From NCBI GenBank assembly GCA_016713565.1, contig JADJOX010000002.1, positions 62,001 to 126,000 of the forward strand: a stretch of 64,000 nucleotides of DNA, given 5' to 3'. Source of the stretch: Ignavibacteriota bacterium (GTDB lineage Bacteria; Bacteroidota; Ignavibacteria; Ignavibacteriales; Melioribacteraceae). Both the position numbers and the translations under genes were made by a program. The first letter of the stretch is position 1. The number at the start of each line of letters is the position of its first letter. Below, piece by piece: positions 1 through 8,290 of the stretch. A model generated the notes under the pieces. The model ran no database searches. It had not been told where the DNA came from and saw only the letters and a list, made by a program, of their open reading frames with translations.

Positions 1-1
1 A

Positions 2-211
2 GATCAAGTTAAAAAGTTGACTGATCAAAGAGAAAAATATGGAGTTAGAACAACTGCCGGATGCGTAACTTGCGAAACCGAAGGTACTTGTGATATTCAC
101 GACGGAAAAAGCAATTCATCTAAATTTGAATTTAATAGTTTGTCTTTAAGTGAAAAAGATCAACTTATAAATGAAATTACTGACGCGATTCTGAAAAGAT
201 TAAATAAGTAG
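2..211 (+). CDS. C-terminal end of a gene beginning upstream; unknown protein, possible microcompartment cargo
   Basis: The frame is open from base 2 with no stop before the TAG at 209-211, so this is the last 69 codons of a gene that starts outside the window. I do not recognise the family. It has a Cys-containing stretch (GCVTCETEGTCDIHD), then a Ser/Asn-rich linker, then a short predicted amphipathic helix ending KDQLINEITDAILKRLNK. A linker plus amphipathic terminal helix is the layout of encapsulation peptides on bacterial microcompartment enzymes. The downstream acetate-kinase-like, lactate and rhamnulokinase genes are typical companions of fucose/rhamnose microcompartment loci, so an aldolase or aldehyde dehydrogenase tail is possible. 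That is inference. Its stop codon overlaps the AGGAAAA ribosome-site region of the next gene, implying one operon. Confidence 0.55.
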   Translation, partial: DQVKKLTDQREKYGVRTTAGCVTCETEGTCDIHDGKSNSSKFEFNSLSLSEKDQLINEITDAILKRLNK

Positions 212-219
212 GAAAATCT

Positions 220-1413
220 ATGAAAATTGTTGTTTGCAATGTGGGTTCTACGAGTTTAAAATTCCAACTTCTTCAAATGGAAAATGAACAGCAGCTTGCA
301 AAAGGTTATATTGAAAGAGTAGGTGAAGAAAATGCAATTGTAAATTTTTGGATTGGCGAACAGAAAGTATTCCAGAAAAATTTGAATATACCTTCACTTA
401 AAGACGCTGTCAAATTATCAATTGAATTTTTATCTGATGAAAAAAATAATTTAATAAAAGATTTCAGTGAAATTGACGGAATTGGATTTAAAACAATTCA
501 AGCCGGCGATAAAAACGGCTCGGTAATTTTGGATGATGAAGTTTTAGCCGCAATGAAAAATTATTCGTCATTGGCTCCCGCGCATAATCCTCCGTATTTA
601 GAAGCCATTTATATGTTTAAAGAATTGCTGCCGAATACAAATTTAGTTGGTGTATTTGAACCCGGATTTCATGTCGATATTCCCGATTACGCAAAAGTAT
701 ACGGAGTTCCCTACGAATGGATTGAAAAATACGGCGTTGTAAAATATGGTTATCATGGAGCTTCGCATAGATTTGTAACATTTGAGACGGTTAAAGTTTT
801 AAATCTTGATCCCAAAAATCATAAAGTAATTTCGGTTCATTTAGGCGGATCCTCATCGCTTTGTGCGTTTAAAAATGGAATATCTATAGATACTTCAATG
901 GGATTTACTCCGCAGACCGGTTTGATCCAAGGAACAAGAATTGGAGATATAGATCCGTTCGTATTTCCTTATATAATGGAAAAGAAAAAAATTACATTAG
1001 ATGAAGCTTTAAAAGAATGTTCAAAAAACGGCGGACTTAAAGGGCTTTCCGGAATTTCGGCTGATATGAGAGAAATTAAAGACGCGGTAGAAAAAAATGA
1101 TCCTAAAGCAATTCTTGCCAGAAATAAATTTATTTACGATATTAAAAGATATATTGGCGAGTATATTATTTTAATGGAAGGAATTGACGCCATTACTTTT
1201 ACAGGCGGAATTGGTCAAAAAGATTGGCAGCTTCGAGAGGAAGTTTTAAATTCATTGCAATTTTTAGGATTTAAGCTAAATCAAGAATCAAACAAAGAAA
1301 ATAAAACAACTATAAGTGCCGATGATTCAAAATTTTATTCATTAGTTTTGGAAACAAATGAAGAATTAGTAGTTGCGAGAGAAACACAAAAAGTAGTTTT
1401 ACAAAAATCATAA
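220..1413 (+). CDS. ackA: Divergent acetate kinase family enzyme (acyl-phosphate to acid plus ATP)
   Basis: At 397 residues this has the length of acetate kinase and its ASKHA motifs: NVGSTSLKF at residues 7-15, YGYHGASH at 176-183, HLGGSSS at 207-213, DTSMGFTP at 224-231, GTRIGDID at 238-245, a FTGGIG motif near 325, and a C-terminal TNEELVVARET. The family transfers phosphate between acyl-phosphate and ADP. Several normally fixed positions differ. The HRVVHGG segment reads FKTIQAG, replacing its Arg by Lys, and FDTAFH reads FEPGFH, replacing the Asp by Glu. The enzyme is therefore far from housekeeping AckA. With LutABC and rhamnulokinase next door I infer that it makes ATP from lactyl- or propionyl-phosphate derived from lactaldehyde, although acetyl-phosphate cannot be excluded. 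The ATG is preceded by AGGAAAA. Confidence 0.85.
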   Translation: MKIVVCNVGSTSLKFQLLQMENEQQLAKGYIERVGEENAIVNFWIGEQKVFQKNLNIPSLKDAVKLSIEFLSDEKNNLIKDFSEIDGIGFKTIQAGDKNGSVILDDEVLAAMKNYSSLAPAHNPPYLEAIYMFKELLPNTNLVGVFEPGFHVDIPDYAKVYGVPYEWIEKYGVVKYGYHGASHRFVTFETVKVLNLDPKNHKVISVHLGGSSSLCAFKNGISIDTSMGFTPQTGLIQGTRIGDIDPFVFPYIMEKKKITLDEALKECSKNGGLKGLSGISADMREIKDAVEKNDPKAILARNKFIYDIKRYIGEYIILMEGIDAITFTGGIGQKDWQLREEVLNSLQFLGFKLNQESNKENKTTISADDSKFYSLVLETNEELVVARETQKVVLQKS

Positions 1414-1446
1414 ATAAATAATTTTAAATAAATTTTAGTCTTCTGA

Positions 1447-2175
1447 ATGCAAGTAGCTTTATTTATTCCTTGTTTAAATGAGCACATTTACCCGAGCGCG
1501 GCAATTTCAATGGTAAAAGTTTTAAACTATTTTAAAGTTAATACAATTTACGTTGATGATCAAACTTGCTGCGGACAACCGGCTTTCAATTCAGGATACC
1601 AAAGTGAAATTATTCCGCTCGCTGAGAGATTCATTAAATTATTTGCTGATTATGATTATGTTATTGCTCCTTCAGGTTCATGCGTAGCCATGGTAAAAAA
1701 TCATTACAAAGAAATTCCAATTGATAACTCGCTTAACGAAAAATACAATAGCCTCAGAAATAAAATTTATGAATTCACGGAATTTTTAATAAAAGTTTTG
1801 AACATCACTTCAATTGATGCTCAGTTTAAACATAAAGTTACTTTTCACGATTCATGCCACGCGTTAAGGGAACTCAAGATTTCAAGTGAACCGAGAAAGA
1901 TATTAAATATGATTAAAGATTTGGAATTAGTTGAAATGTTGGATTCCGACGTATGCTGCGGATTTGGCGGAACTTTTTCGTATAAATATGAAGATGTTTC
2001 CGTTGCAATGGTTGAAAGAAAATGCAGTAATATCCTTAATACAAAAGCAGAATATTGTGTAGGTCTTGATTCAAGCTGTTTAATGAATATTGACGGTTAT
2101 GTTAAAAAAAATAAACTAAACGTTAAAGTTATTCACATAGCAGATCTATTGTGTCAAAGTTTAGGAATTTTATAA
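1447..2175 (+). CDS. lutA: Lactate utilization protein LutA-like, cysteine-rich CCG-domain subunit
   Basis: The 242-residue protein has the two cysteine-rich repeats of the LutA/YkgE/GlpC CCG family: PCLNE near residue 8 with CCGQPAFNSG at 41-50, and later FHDSCHALREL with CCGFGGTFSYK. These ligate an iron-sulfur cofactor in LutA, which with LutB and LutC oxidises L-lactate to pyruvate in the cytoplasm or at the membrane. It lies 33 bases after the acetate-kinase gene and 3 bases before lutB, so the three lut genes form one unit. In this setting lactate is probably an endogenous product of lactaldehyde metabolism from fucose or rhamnose. The identity is clear from motifs and gene order; the physiological role is inferred. 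Confidence 0.9.
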   Translation: MQVALFIPCLNEHIYPSAAISMVKVLNYFKVNTIYVDDQTCCGQPAFNSGYQSEIIPLAERFIKLFADYDYVIAPSGSCVAMVKNHYKEIPIDNSLNEKYNSLRNKIYEFTEFLIKVLNITSIDAQFKHKVTFHDSCHALRELKISSEPRKILNMIKDLELVEMLDSDVCCGFGGTFSYKYEDVSVAMVERKCSNILNTKAEYCVGLDSSCLMNIDGYVKKNKLNVKVIHIADLLCQSLGIL

Positions 2176-2178
2176 ATA

Positions 2179-3582
2179 TTGTCTACAGATAAAATAAATA
2201 TTAAAGATCATATAATTGAAGCGCTTAGCGATGCCGATTTAAGAAAGGCGGTATATAAAGCAACCGCGTCCACTTCTGTTAGCAGATTAAACACGACTGA
2301 GGCAATTCCTTATTGGGAAGAATGCCGAGTTAAAACACATTGTATTAAAAAAGATGTTATTGAAAATCTTGATAAATATTTAGAGCTCTTTGAAAAAAAC
2401 GCGAAGAATAACGGAATTAACATTCATTGGGCAATAGACGGAAATGATGCTAAAAATATTCTCAGCGAAATAGCGAAAAAAAATAATGTTAAAACTATTG
2501 TAAAATCAAAATCATTAACGACAGAAGAAATTCACCTAAATGAATTTTTAATCGGTAATAATATTGATACCGTTGAAACAGATCTTGGTGAATATATTGT
2601 TCAGCTTAATGATCAAGTACCCTCACATTTGGTTGCACCTGCTTTGCATCTAAGCAGAACGGACATTGGAAAATTATTTAAGGACAAACTTAACGTTCCT
2701 TTTACCGATGTACCGGAAGAACTTTTACTTATTGCCAGAAAAAAATTAAGAGAGAAATTCCTCAGCGCGGAAATGAGTATTACAGGAGTGAACTTCGCGT
2801 TTGCCGAAAACGGATCATTTTGTGTGGTTGAAAATGAAGCTAACGCTCATTTGAGTTTAAGTTTGCCGCAAGTTCATGTCGCCGTAATGGGAATTGAAAA
2901 ATTGCTGCCCAGCATTGATGAACTTCCGTATTTCTTAAAACTTCTTGCGCCAAGCGCTACCGGACAAAAATCATCATCTTATGTAAATTTTATAGGCGGA
3001 CCAAGTTTGCAAAAGTATAACGAAGGTCCTAAAGAAGTTCACGTAATTTTATTAGATAACGGAAGATCAAAAATTCTTGCTGATCCTAAATTAAGAGAGA
3101 CATTATATTGCATAAGATGCGGAGCTTGTTTAAATGTATGTCCGGTTTATCAGCAAATTGGCGGTCATGCTTATGATTGGACTTACATGGGTCCAATAGG
3201 AATTACACTTATTCCCCAGTATTTAGGTGAAATTGAAGGAAAAGACGCGCCGTTTTTATCGAGTCTTTGCGGCGCTTGCGCCGATGTTTGTCCAGTTAAA
3301 ATTAAACTCCCTCAACATATTTTGGAATTAAGAAAAAATGTCGTTCAAAAAAATAAATCTAAAATTTTTGAAAAATTTGCGATGAAGACTTGGATCGCGG
3401 TTTCAACTCATCCAAAACTTTACAGATTATTTAGTTGGAAAATTAAAAAATTGCAGAGCTTTATACCCGTTGAATATCTCAAATTACCGGGATATCATAA
3501 AAAGAGAAGTTTCCCCGGAATTGATAAAAAGGGATTTAGAGAACAATATTATCAAATGAAAAAAAATAATAATGAGCAGTAG
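2179..3582 (+). CDS. lutB: Lactate utilization iron-sulfur protein LutB-like
   Basis: The 467-residue protein has the LutB/YkgF arrangement: an N-terminal LUD domain, then a ferredoxin-type pair of 4Fe-4S motifs. The first is CIRCGACLNVCP with cysteines at 311, 314, 317 and 321; the second is LCGACADVCP with cysteines at 364, 367 and 371. It should pass electrons from lactate oxidation within the LutABC complex. The reading frame starts with TTG at 2179, because no in-frame ATG precedes the conserved region and the lutA stop is three bases upstream; an AGGAA lies about 11 bases before it. Its 3' end overlaps lutC by 11 bases, indicating translational coupling. Confidence 0.9.
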   Translation: MSTDKINIKDHIIEALSDADLRKAVYKATASTSVSRLNTTEAIPYWEECRVKTHCIKKDVIENLDKYLELFEKNAKNNGINIHWAIDGNDAKNILSEIAKKNNVKTIVKSKSLTTEEIHLNEFLIGNNIDTVETDLGEYIVQLNDQVPSHLVAPALHLSRTDIGKLFKDKLNVPFTDVPEELLLIARKKLREKFLSAEMSITGVNFAFAENGSFCVVENEANAHLSLSLPQVHVAVMGIEKLLPSIDELPYFLKLLAPSATGQKSSSYVNFIGGPSLQKYNEGPKEVHVILLDNGRSKILADPKLRETLYCIRCGACLNVCPVYQQIGGHAYDWTYMGPIGITLIPQYLGEIEGKDAPFLSSLCGACADVCPVKIKLPQHILELRKNVVQKNKSKIFEKFAMKTWIAVSTHPKLYRLFSWKIKKLQSFIPVEYLKLPGYHKKRSFPGIDKKGFREQYYQMKKNNNEQ

Positions 3583-4252
3583 AGAAAAAATATTATCGCA
3601 AGTTAAATCCGCGTTGCGGACAAAATCTCATGAAGAAGAAAGCAAAATCACTATTGATGAACTGCTGAAATCAAAAATTAATTTAACTGTTAAAACTAAT
3701 AAAAATGATTTAATCTCTCAATTTCAAACTGAAATAAAAAAAGTAAATGGAGATTCTATTGTTGTTAAAAGTAATTTGGAAGCATCAAATAAAATAAATG
3801 AAATATTAATTGAAGCTAAAGAAAATCAAATCGCAATAACCGATCAAAATATTTGCACTGAAGTAAGATTAAATATACAAAAAGGTAATTCCAATCTTCA
3901 ATTTATAATCGCTAATAACTTGGATTCTAAAGAACGTAAAGAAAAAATCAGTCAATTGAAAACGGCAATTGTGCAAGCCGATTATGCGGTTTCTGAAATT
4001 GCACAATTAGTATTTTTATACGACAATTCAAAAACCAGCTATCCGCATTTTCTTTGCGATTTTGTAATTGCGTTGGTTAAAGTTAGTAATTTAATGCCTA
4101 ATCAATTTACACTATTTGAAAAAATTGACAAAGTAAAAGCATTAAATATGGTACTTGTCACCGGACCAAGCCGCACCGCGGATATTGAAAAAGTTTTGGT
4201 ACTTGGAGCGCATGGTCCAAGAAAATTGATTGTAATTCTAATTGATGAATAA
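3572..4252 (+). CDS. lutC: Lactate utilization protein LutC-like, LUD domain
   Basis: This 226-residue protein is the third Lut subunit (LutC/YkgG). The C-terminal signature TGPSRTADIEKVLVLGAHGP, near residues 190-210, is the typical end of the LUD domain. A middle stretch around ADYAVSEIAQLVF is also family-like, although the usual TGT run there is degenerate. The protein has no cysteine motif and is thought to work with LutA and LutB in lactate oxidation. The start at 3572 lies inside the end of lutB. The gene is followed by a 31-base gap and then rhamnulokinase on the same strand, so the operon continues. The N-terminal half is divergent, so assignment rests on the C-terminus and the neighbours. 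Confidence 0.88.
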   Translation: MSSREKILSQVKSALRTKSHEEESKITIDELLKSKINLTVKTNKNDLISQFQTEIKKVNGDSIVVKSNLEASNKINEILIEAKENQIAITDQNICTEVRLNIQKGNSNLQFIIANNLDSKERKEKISQLKTAIVQADYAVSEIAQLVFLYDNSKTSYPHFLCDFVIALVKVSNLMPNQFTLFEKIDKVKALNMVLVTGPSRTADIEKVLVLGAHGPRKLIVILIDE

Positions 4253-4283
4253 AAAAAATTTACAATAAAGATTTGAGTAATTG

Positions 4284-5765
4284 ATGAAAGAAAAAAAATT
4301 CTTAGCCATTGATTTTGGTGCCGAAAGCGGCAGGGCAATAGTTGGAATTTTAAAGAATAATAAAATAAGTTTAGTAGAGGTACATCGATTCCCGAATAAA
4401 CCGGTAAATGTTCTTGGCTCACTTAACTGGAACATTTTAGATTTATTCGACGAGTTGAAAAATGGAATTTTAAAAGCTGTTCAAAATGGGCATGATGATA
4501 TTAAAAGCATTGCGGTCGATACTTGGGGAGTCGATTTTGGTTTATTGTCAAAAGATGATCATTTAATTGGATTTCCTTTTGCTTATCGAGATGCAAGAAC
4601 CAACGGCATGTTGGAAAAGGCATTTAAACTTATGCCTAAAAATGAAATATATGATTATACCGGGATTCAGTTCATGCAAATAAATTCGGCGTTTCAATTG
4701 TTAAGCATGAAATTAAAAAAAGACACACAATTAAAAGCTGCGGATAAACTTTTATTTATGCCGGATCTTTTTAACTTTTTACTTACAGGTAAGAAAAAAT
4801 CTGAATATACAATTTCTTCAACCTCGCAATTACTGAATGCGAAAAATAGGAATTGGGAAGAAAGAATTTTTAATGAACTAAAAATTCCTAAAAAAATTAT
4901 GTGTGATATTGTTTATCCTGGGACAAAAATTGGAAATCTACATGAATCAATTTGTGAATTTGCGGGAATAAATAATATTGATGTTGTTGCCGTAGGAAGT
5001 CACGATACTGCAAGCGCGGTAGCGGCAGTACCAAATTTAGGCGAAAATTCCGCGTTCATTAGTTCGGGCACTTGGTCATTGATAGGTATTGAATCTGATA
5101 AGCCGATTATTAATGATAAATCTTTTAAATATAACTTTACAAATGAAGGCGGAGTTTTCGGAAAAATCCGTTTTCTGCGCAATGTAATGGGAATGTGGAT
5201 TATTCAAAGATTGAAGAAAGAATGGGAAATTGAAGGTCAATTATATTCGTATTCAGAATTAAATGAAATGGCAAAAAATGCAAAGCCGTTTATTTGTTTT
5301 ATTGATGTTGACAATTCCGATTTTCTTAATCCGTTAAATATGACGGAAACGATTTTAACTTATTGTAAAAAAACAAATCAAAATAAACCGCAGAATAAAG
5401 CTGAATTTATAAGAGCAGTGCTTGAAAGTTTGGCAATAAAATATAGAATAATTCTTGAAAACATTTCGGAAATTTCTCAAAAGAAAATTAATCTATTGAA
5501 TATTGTAGGCGGCGGTTCACAAAATGAACTGCTAAATCAATTTACATCAGACTGCACCGGCTTAAGAGTTATTGCCGGACCTGTTGAAGCAACTGCCTTT
5601 GGAAATATTTTAGTTCAGGCAATAGCAAGCAATGATATTAAAGATATTGAAAGCGGACGAAAAATTATTTCCAGATCAGTCGAGCTGAAAAAATACAAAC
5701 CGATGAATCGAAAGAATTGGGACAATGCATATTTAAATGTGAAGAAAATTATTAATAATTATTAG
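4284..5765 (+). CDS. rhaB: Rhamnulokinase (FGGY sugar kinase)
   Basis: The enzyme phosphorylates L-rhamnulose, and possibly L-fuculose, at C1 before aldol cleavage to dihydroxyacetone phosphate and L-lactaldehyde. Motifs of the RhaB branch of FGGY kinases are visible: AIDFGAESGRA at the N-terminus, VDTWGVDFGLL near residue 75, SHDTASAVAAVP near 240, SSGTWSLIGIE near 257, NVMGMWIIQRL near 300 and NIVGGGSQNELL near 408. The length (493 residues) is normal. I chose the ATG at 4284 rather than a TTG three bases earlier. It is the last gene of the catabolic operon; the next gene is preceded by an operator. No isomerase or aldolase gene is visible in the window. Rhamnulose versus fuculose preference cannot be read from sequence. 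Confidence 0.9.
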   Translation: MKEKKFLAIDFGAESGRAIVGILKNNKISLVEVHRFPNKPVNVLGSLNWNILDLFDELKNGILKAVQNGHDDIKSIAVDTWGVDFGLLSKDDHLIGFPFAYRDARTNGMLEKAFKLMPKNEIYDYTGIQFMQINSAFQLLSMKLKKDTQLKAADKLLFMPDLFNFLLTGKKKSEYTISSTSQLLNAKNRNWEERIFNELKIPKKIMCDIVYPGTKIGNLHESICEFAGINNIDVVAVGSHDTASAVAAVPNLGENSAFISSGTWSLIGIESDKPIINDKSFKYNFTNEGGVFGKIRFLRNVMGMWIIQRLKKEWEIEGQLYSYSELNEMAKNAKPFICFIDVDNSDFLNPLNMTETILTYCKKTNQNKPQNKAEFIRAVLESLAIKYRIILENISEISQKKINLLNIVGGGSQNELLNQFTSDCTGLRVIAGPVEATAFGNILVQAIASNDIKDIESGRKIISRSVELKKYKPMNRKNWDNAYLNVKKIINNY

Positions 5766-5826
5766 TAATTATTTTTACATTTAAAAATTTTAATCTACTA
5801 TTGCAAAAATGAATAAAATGATATAT

Positions 5827-5840
5827 CTTACACGTGTAAG
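5827..5840. promoter_or_regulatory. Palindromic operator, LacI-type, copy 1
   Basis: CTTACACGTGTAAG is a perfect 14-base palindrome with a central CG, the form usual for LacI-family operators. It ends 44 bases before the ATG of the LacI gene at 5885, so autoregulation is likely. Similar sites occur at 11356-11371, 37408-37429 and 51239-51258. Confidence 0.8.
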
Positions 5841-5884
5841 TAAAACTATTTTATCAAATGTCTATATAATTTAATCAAACATAA

Positions 5885-6889
5885 ATGACAGTTAAACAAT
5901 CAGATATTGCTGATAAACTAGGAATCTCAAGAGTTACGGTAACAAAGGCGCTGCAGGACAGCCCCGACATTTCTTCCGAAATGAAATCAAAGGTACGAAA
6001 AATTGCGGAAGAAATGGATTACATCCCGAATTTAACGGCAAGACATTTAACAGAAAAGAAAACAAGAACTATTGGCGTAATTATTCCCGATATAACCAAT
6101 ATGTATTTTGCGTCCATTGTGCGCGGCATGATGGAAATAGCCGAAAAAGAATCTTACCATATTATTCTAACTGCTTCAAGAGAAGACAGCTTAACCGAAA
6201 GAAACAATATTATAAAATTACTTTCAATGAATGTTGATGGAATGCTTGTTTGCCAAACTTTGGAAACTGTTGAACCCGATGTTTTTGAGAAAATTCAAAA
6301 AAGAAGAAAACCTTTGGTTTTTTTCGGAAGGCCTGTTGGTTTTGACGGATACAACTCAATTGGTTTTAATGATTTTCTGGCAGCTCAAAAAATCACCGAA
6401 TACGTTATTGAAAAAGGTTATAAAAAGATCGCTCATATTTCCGGTGATATTAAAAGTGACGGAGGCTATAGATTAGAGGGCTTCATCCAAACAATGAAAA
6501 AATATAATTTATCGATAAACGAAAAATGGATTGTTTTCGGTAAATTTTTTCCCGAATATGGATATAACGGTTTTAAGCAAATTTATGAATCGGGCGATTT
6601 GCCGGAAGTGATTTTTTGTGGAAACGGAATGATAGCACAAGGTTTATATGAGGCAATAAGAGAAAAAAATCTCAGAATTCCCGAAGATATTGGCGTTGTG
6701 GCTGTTGATCATAAAAAATTTGCCGAAATGCTGTATCCCAAATTGACATATGTTGATTACCCTACACGAATATTAGGAAATGAAGCAATGAAACTTCTTA
6801 TAAAAAAAATGGCTTCAACAAATAAAAAATGCAAAGTGGAAAATATTATACTTGACTCATATTTAATTGAAAATCAATCAATTCGTTAA
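5885..6889 (+). CDS. LacI-family transcriptional regulator of the glycan/fucose locus
   Basis: The 334-residue protein has an N-terminal LacI helix-turn-helix at about residues 4-25 (QSDIADKLGISRVTVTKAL), the hinge segment YIPNLTARHL near 49-58, and a periplasmic-binding-protein-like effector domain starting TIGVIIPDITNMYFASIV. Such proteins bind palindromic operators and respond to a sugar or sugar phosphate. The palindrome at 5827-5840 lies just upstream, and further copies lie before three other units in the window, so this is the obvious candidate regulator. It is followed within 16 bases by the fucose-permease gene. The effector is unknown; L-fucose, L-fuculose or a downstream intermediate would fit. 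There is no clear Shine-Dalgarno site before the ATG. Confidence 0.92.
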   Translation: MTVKQSDIADKLGISRVTVTKALQDSPDISSEMKSKVRKIAEEMDYIPNLTARHLTEKKTRTIGVIIPDITNMYFASIVRGMMEIAEKESYHIILTASREDSLTERNNIIKLLSMNVDGMLVCQTLETVEPDVFEKIQKRRKPLVFFGRPVGFDGYNSIGFNDFLAAQKITEYVIEKGYKKIAHISGDIKSDGGYRLEGFIQTMKKYNLSINEKWIVFGKFFPEYGYNGFKQIYESGDLPEVIFCGNGMIAQGLYEAIREKNLRIPEDIGVVAVDHKKFAEMLYPKLTYVDYPTRILGNEAMKLLIKKMASTNKKCKVENIILDSYLIENQSIR

Positions 6890-6905
6890 GCGGAAATTAA
6901 CATTT

Positions 6906-8225
6906 ATGGAAAAAATTCTAGAAGTAAATAAAACGGATGACAAACCGAAAGTTGTGCCTAAAAAATACCTCGTTCCGTTTATTCTTGTCACTTCTTTATT
7001 TGCTTTGTGGGGGTTTGCGAACGATATTACAAATCCAATGGTCGCAGCTTTTCAAACCGTTATGGAAATTTCCGCAGCAAGAGCGGCGCTAATTCAATTC
7101 GCGTTTTACGGCGGATATGCAACTATGGCAATTCCCGCGGCATTATTCATTCAAAAATACAGCTATAAAAGTTCAATTCTTCTGGGATTATTTTTATACG
7201 CCGTTGGAGCGCTGTTATTTTATCCCGCTGCAAAATATGAAATTTTTGAATTTTTTCTCGTTTCTCTTTATATTTTAACTTTTGGACTCGCATTTTTAGA
7301 AACGACGGCAAACCCTTATATTCTTTCTATGGGTGATGAAAAAACGGCTACACGCAGGTTGAATTTTGCTCAGTCGTTTAATCCTGTAGGTTCATTATTG
7401 GGTATGTTTGTCGCGTCAAATTTTATACTTACATCGCTTCAGTCTGATAAAAGAGACGCAAATGGAGATTTAATATTCTATTCACTCACCAGCAGTGAAA
7501 AAGCCGCTATTAGGACAAATGATTTGGCGATTATCCGCGATCCGTATGTATTTTTAGGATTAGTTGTTATTGTTGTTATGGTAATTATATTTATGTATAA
7601 AATGCCCATCACTAAGACAAACGACGGCATTCATCCTATGGTTTCTTTTAGAAGACTCATAAAAAATCCAAAATATAGAGAAGGAGTAATTGCTCAGATT
7701 TTTTATGTGGCAGCACAAATAATGTGTTGGACATTTATAATTCAATACGCGGAAAATCTTGGCATTACAAAAGCTCAAGCTCAAAATTATAATATTGTTG
7801 CGATGTCTATTTTTCTTCTAAGCCGATTTGTAAGTACTTATCTGATGAAATATCTTAATTCAAGACTATTGTTATTTTTCTTTGCAATTGGTGGAATTCT
7901 TACGGCACTTGGGACAATTTTTATTGTTGGAATGGTTGGGTTATATTGCTTAATTGCTACTTCAGCATTTATGTCATTAATGTTCCCTACAATTTACGGC
8001 ATTGCTTTGGAAGGATTAAAAGAAGATACAACTTTAGGTGCAGCCGGTTTGGTAATGGCAATTGTAGGCGGTGCGCTTATGCCGCCACTGCAAGGTTCAA
8101 TAATAGATTTGGGAATGGTCGGCAGTTTACCCGCAGTCAATTTTTCATTTATATTGCCGCTTATTAGTTTTGTTGTTATTTCAATTTATGGCTATAGAAC
8201 TTTAAAAATTCATAAGTTAATTTAA
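6906..8225 (+). CDS. fucP: FucP-type L-fucose:H+ symporter (MFS)
   Basis: The 439-residue protein matches the length and layout of the FucP branch of the major facilitator superfamily, with about twelve hydrophobic segments. FALWGFANDITNPMV near residue 33 and LAFLETTANPYIL near 135 are FucP-type signatures; the first holds the conserved Asn/Asp of helix 1. It should import L-fucose or a related hexose across the inner membrane using the proton gradient. The frame extends upstream to a TTG at 6867 inside the regulator gene, but the ATG at 6906 gives the natural length. It follows the LacI gene directly and probably shares its transcript and operator. Specificity for fucose is supported by the many fucosidase genes but is not proven. 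Confidence 0.88.
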   Translation: MEKILEVNKTDDKPKVVPKKYLVPFILVTSLFALWGFANDITNPMVAAFQTVMEISAARAALIQFAFYGGYATMAIPAALFIQKYSYKSSILLGLFLYAVGALLFYPAAKYEIFEFFLVSLYILTFGLAFLETTANPYILSMGDEKTATRRLNFAQSFNPVGSLLGMFVASNFILTSLQSDKRDANGDLIFYSLTSSEKAAIRTNDLAIIRDPYVFLGLVVIVVMVIIFMYKMPITKTNDGIHPMVSFRRLIKNPKYREGVIAQIFYVAAQIMCWTFIIQYAENLGITKAQAQNYNIVAMSIFLLSRFVSTYLMKYLNSRLLLFFFAIGGILTALGTIFIVGMVGLYCLIATSAFMSLMFPTIYGIALEGLKEDTTLGAAGLVMAIVGGALMPPLQGSIIDLGMVGSLPAVNFSFILPLISFVVISIYGYRTLKIHKLI

Positions 8226-8290
8226 TTTTAATATATTAAGTTCCAACGTAAATAAACTATTAATAAAAGACTCAATAAATTGAGGTTAAA

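Noticed and set aside
4102..4435. Antisense frames across the lutC-rhaB junction
   Set aside because: They overlap two well-supported genes, lack a ribosome site and have low-complexity hydrophobic content.
6867..6905. TTG start for the permease inside the LacI gene
   Set aside because: It adds 13 residues not expected for FucP; ATG 6906 gives the family length of about 438.
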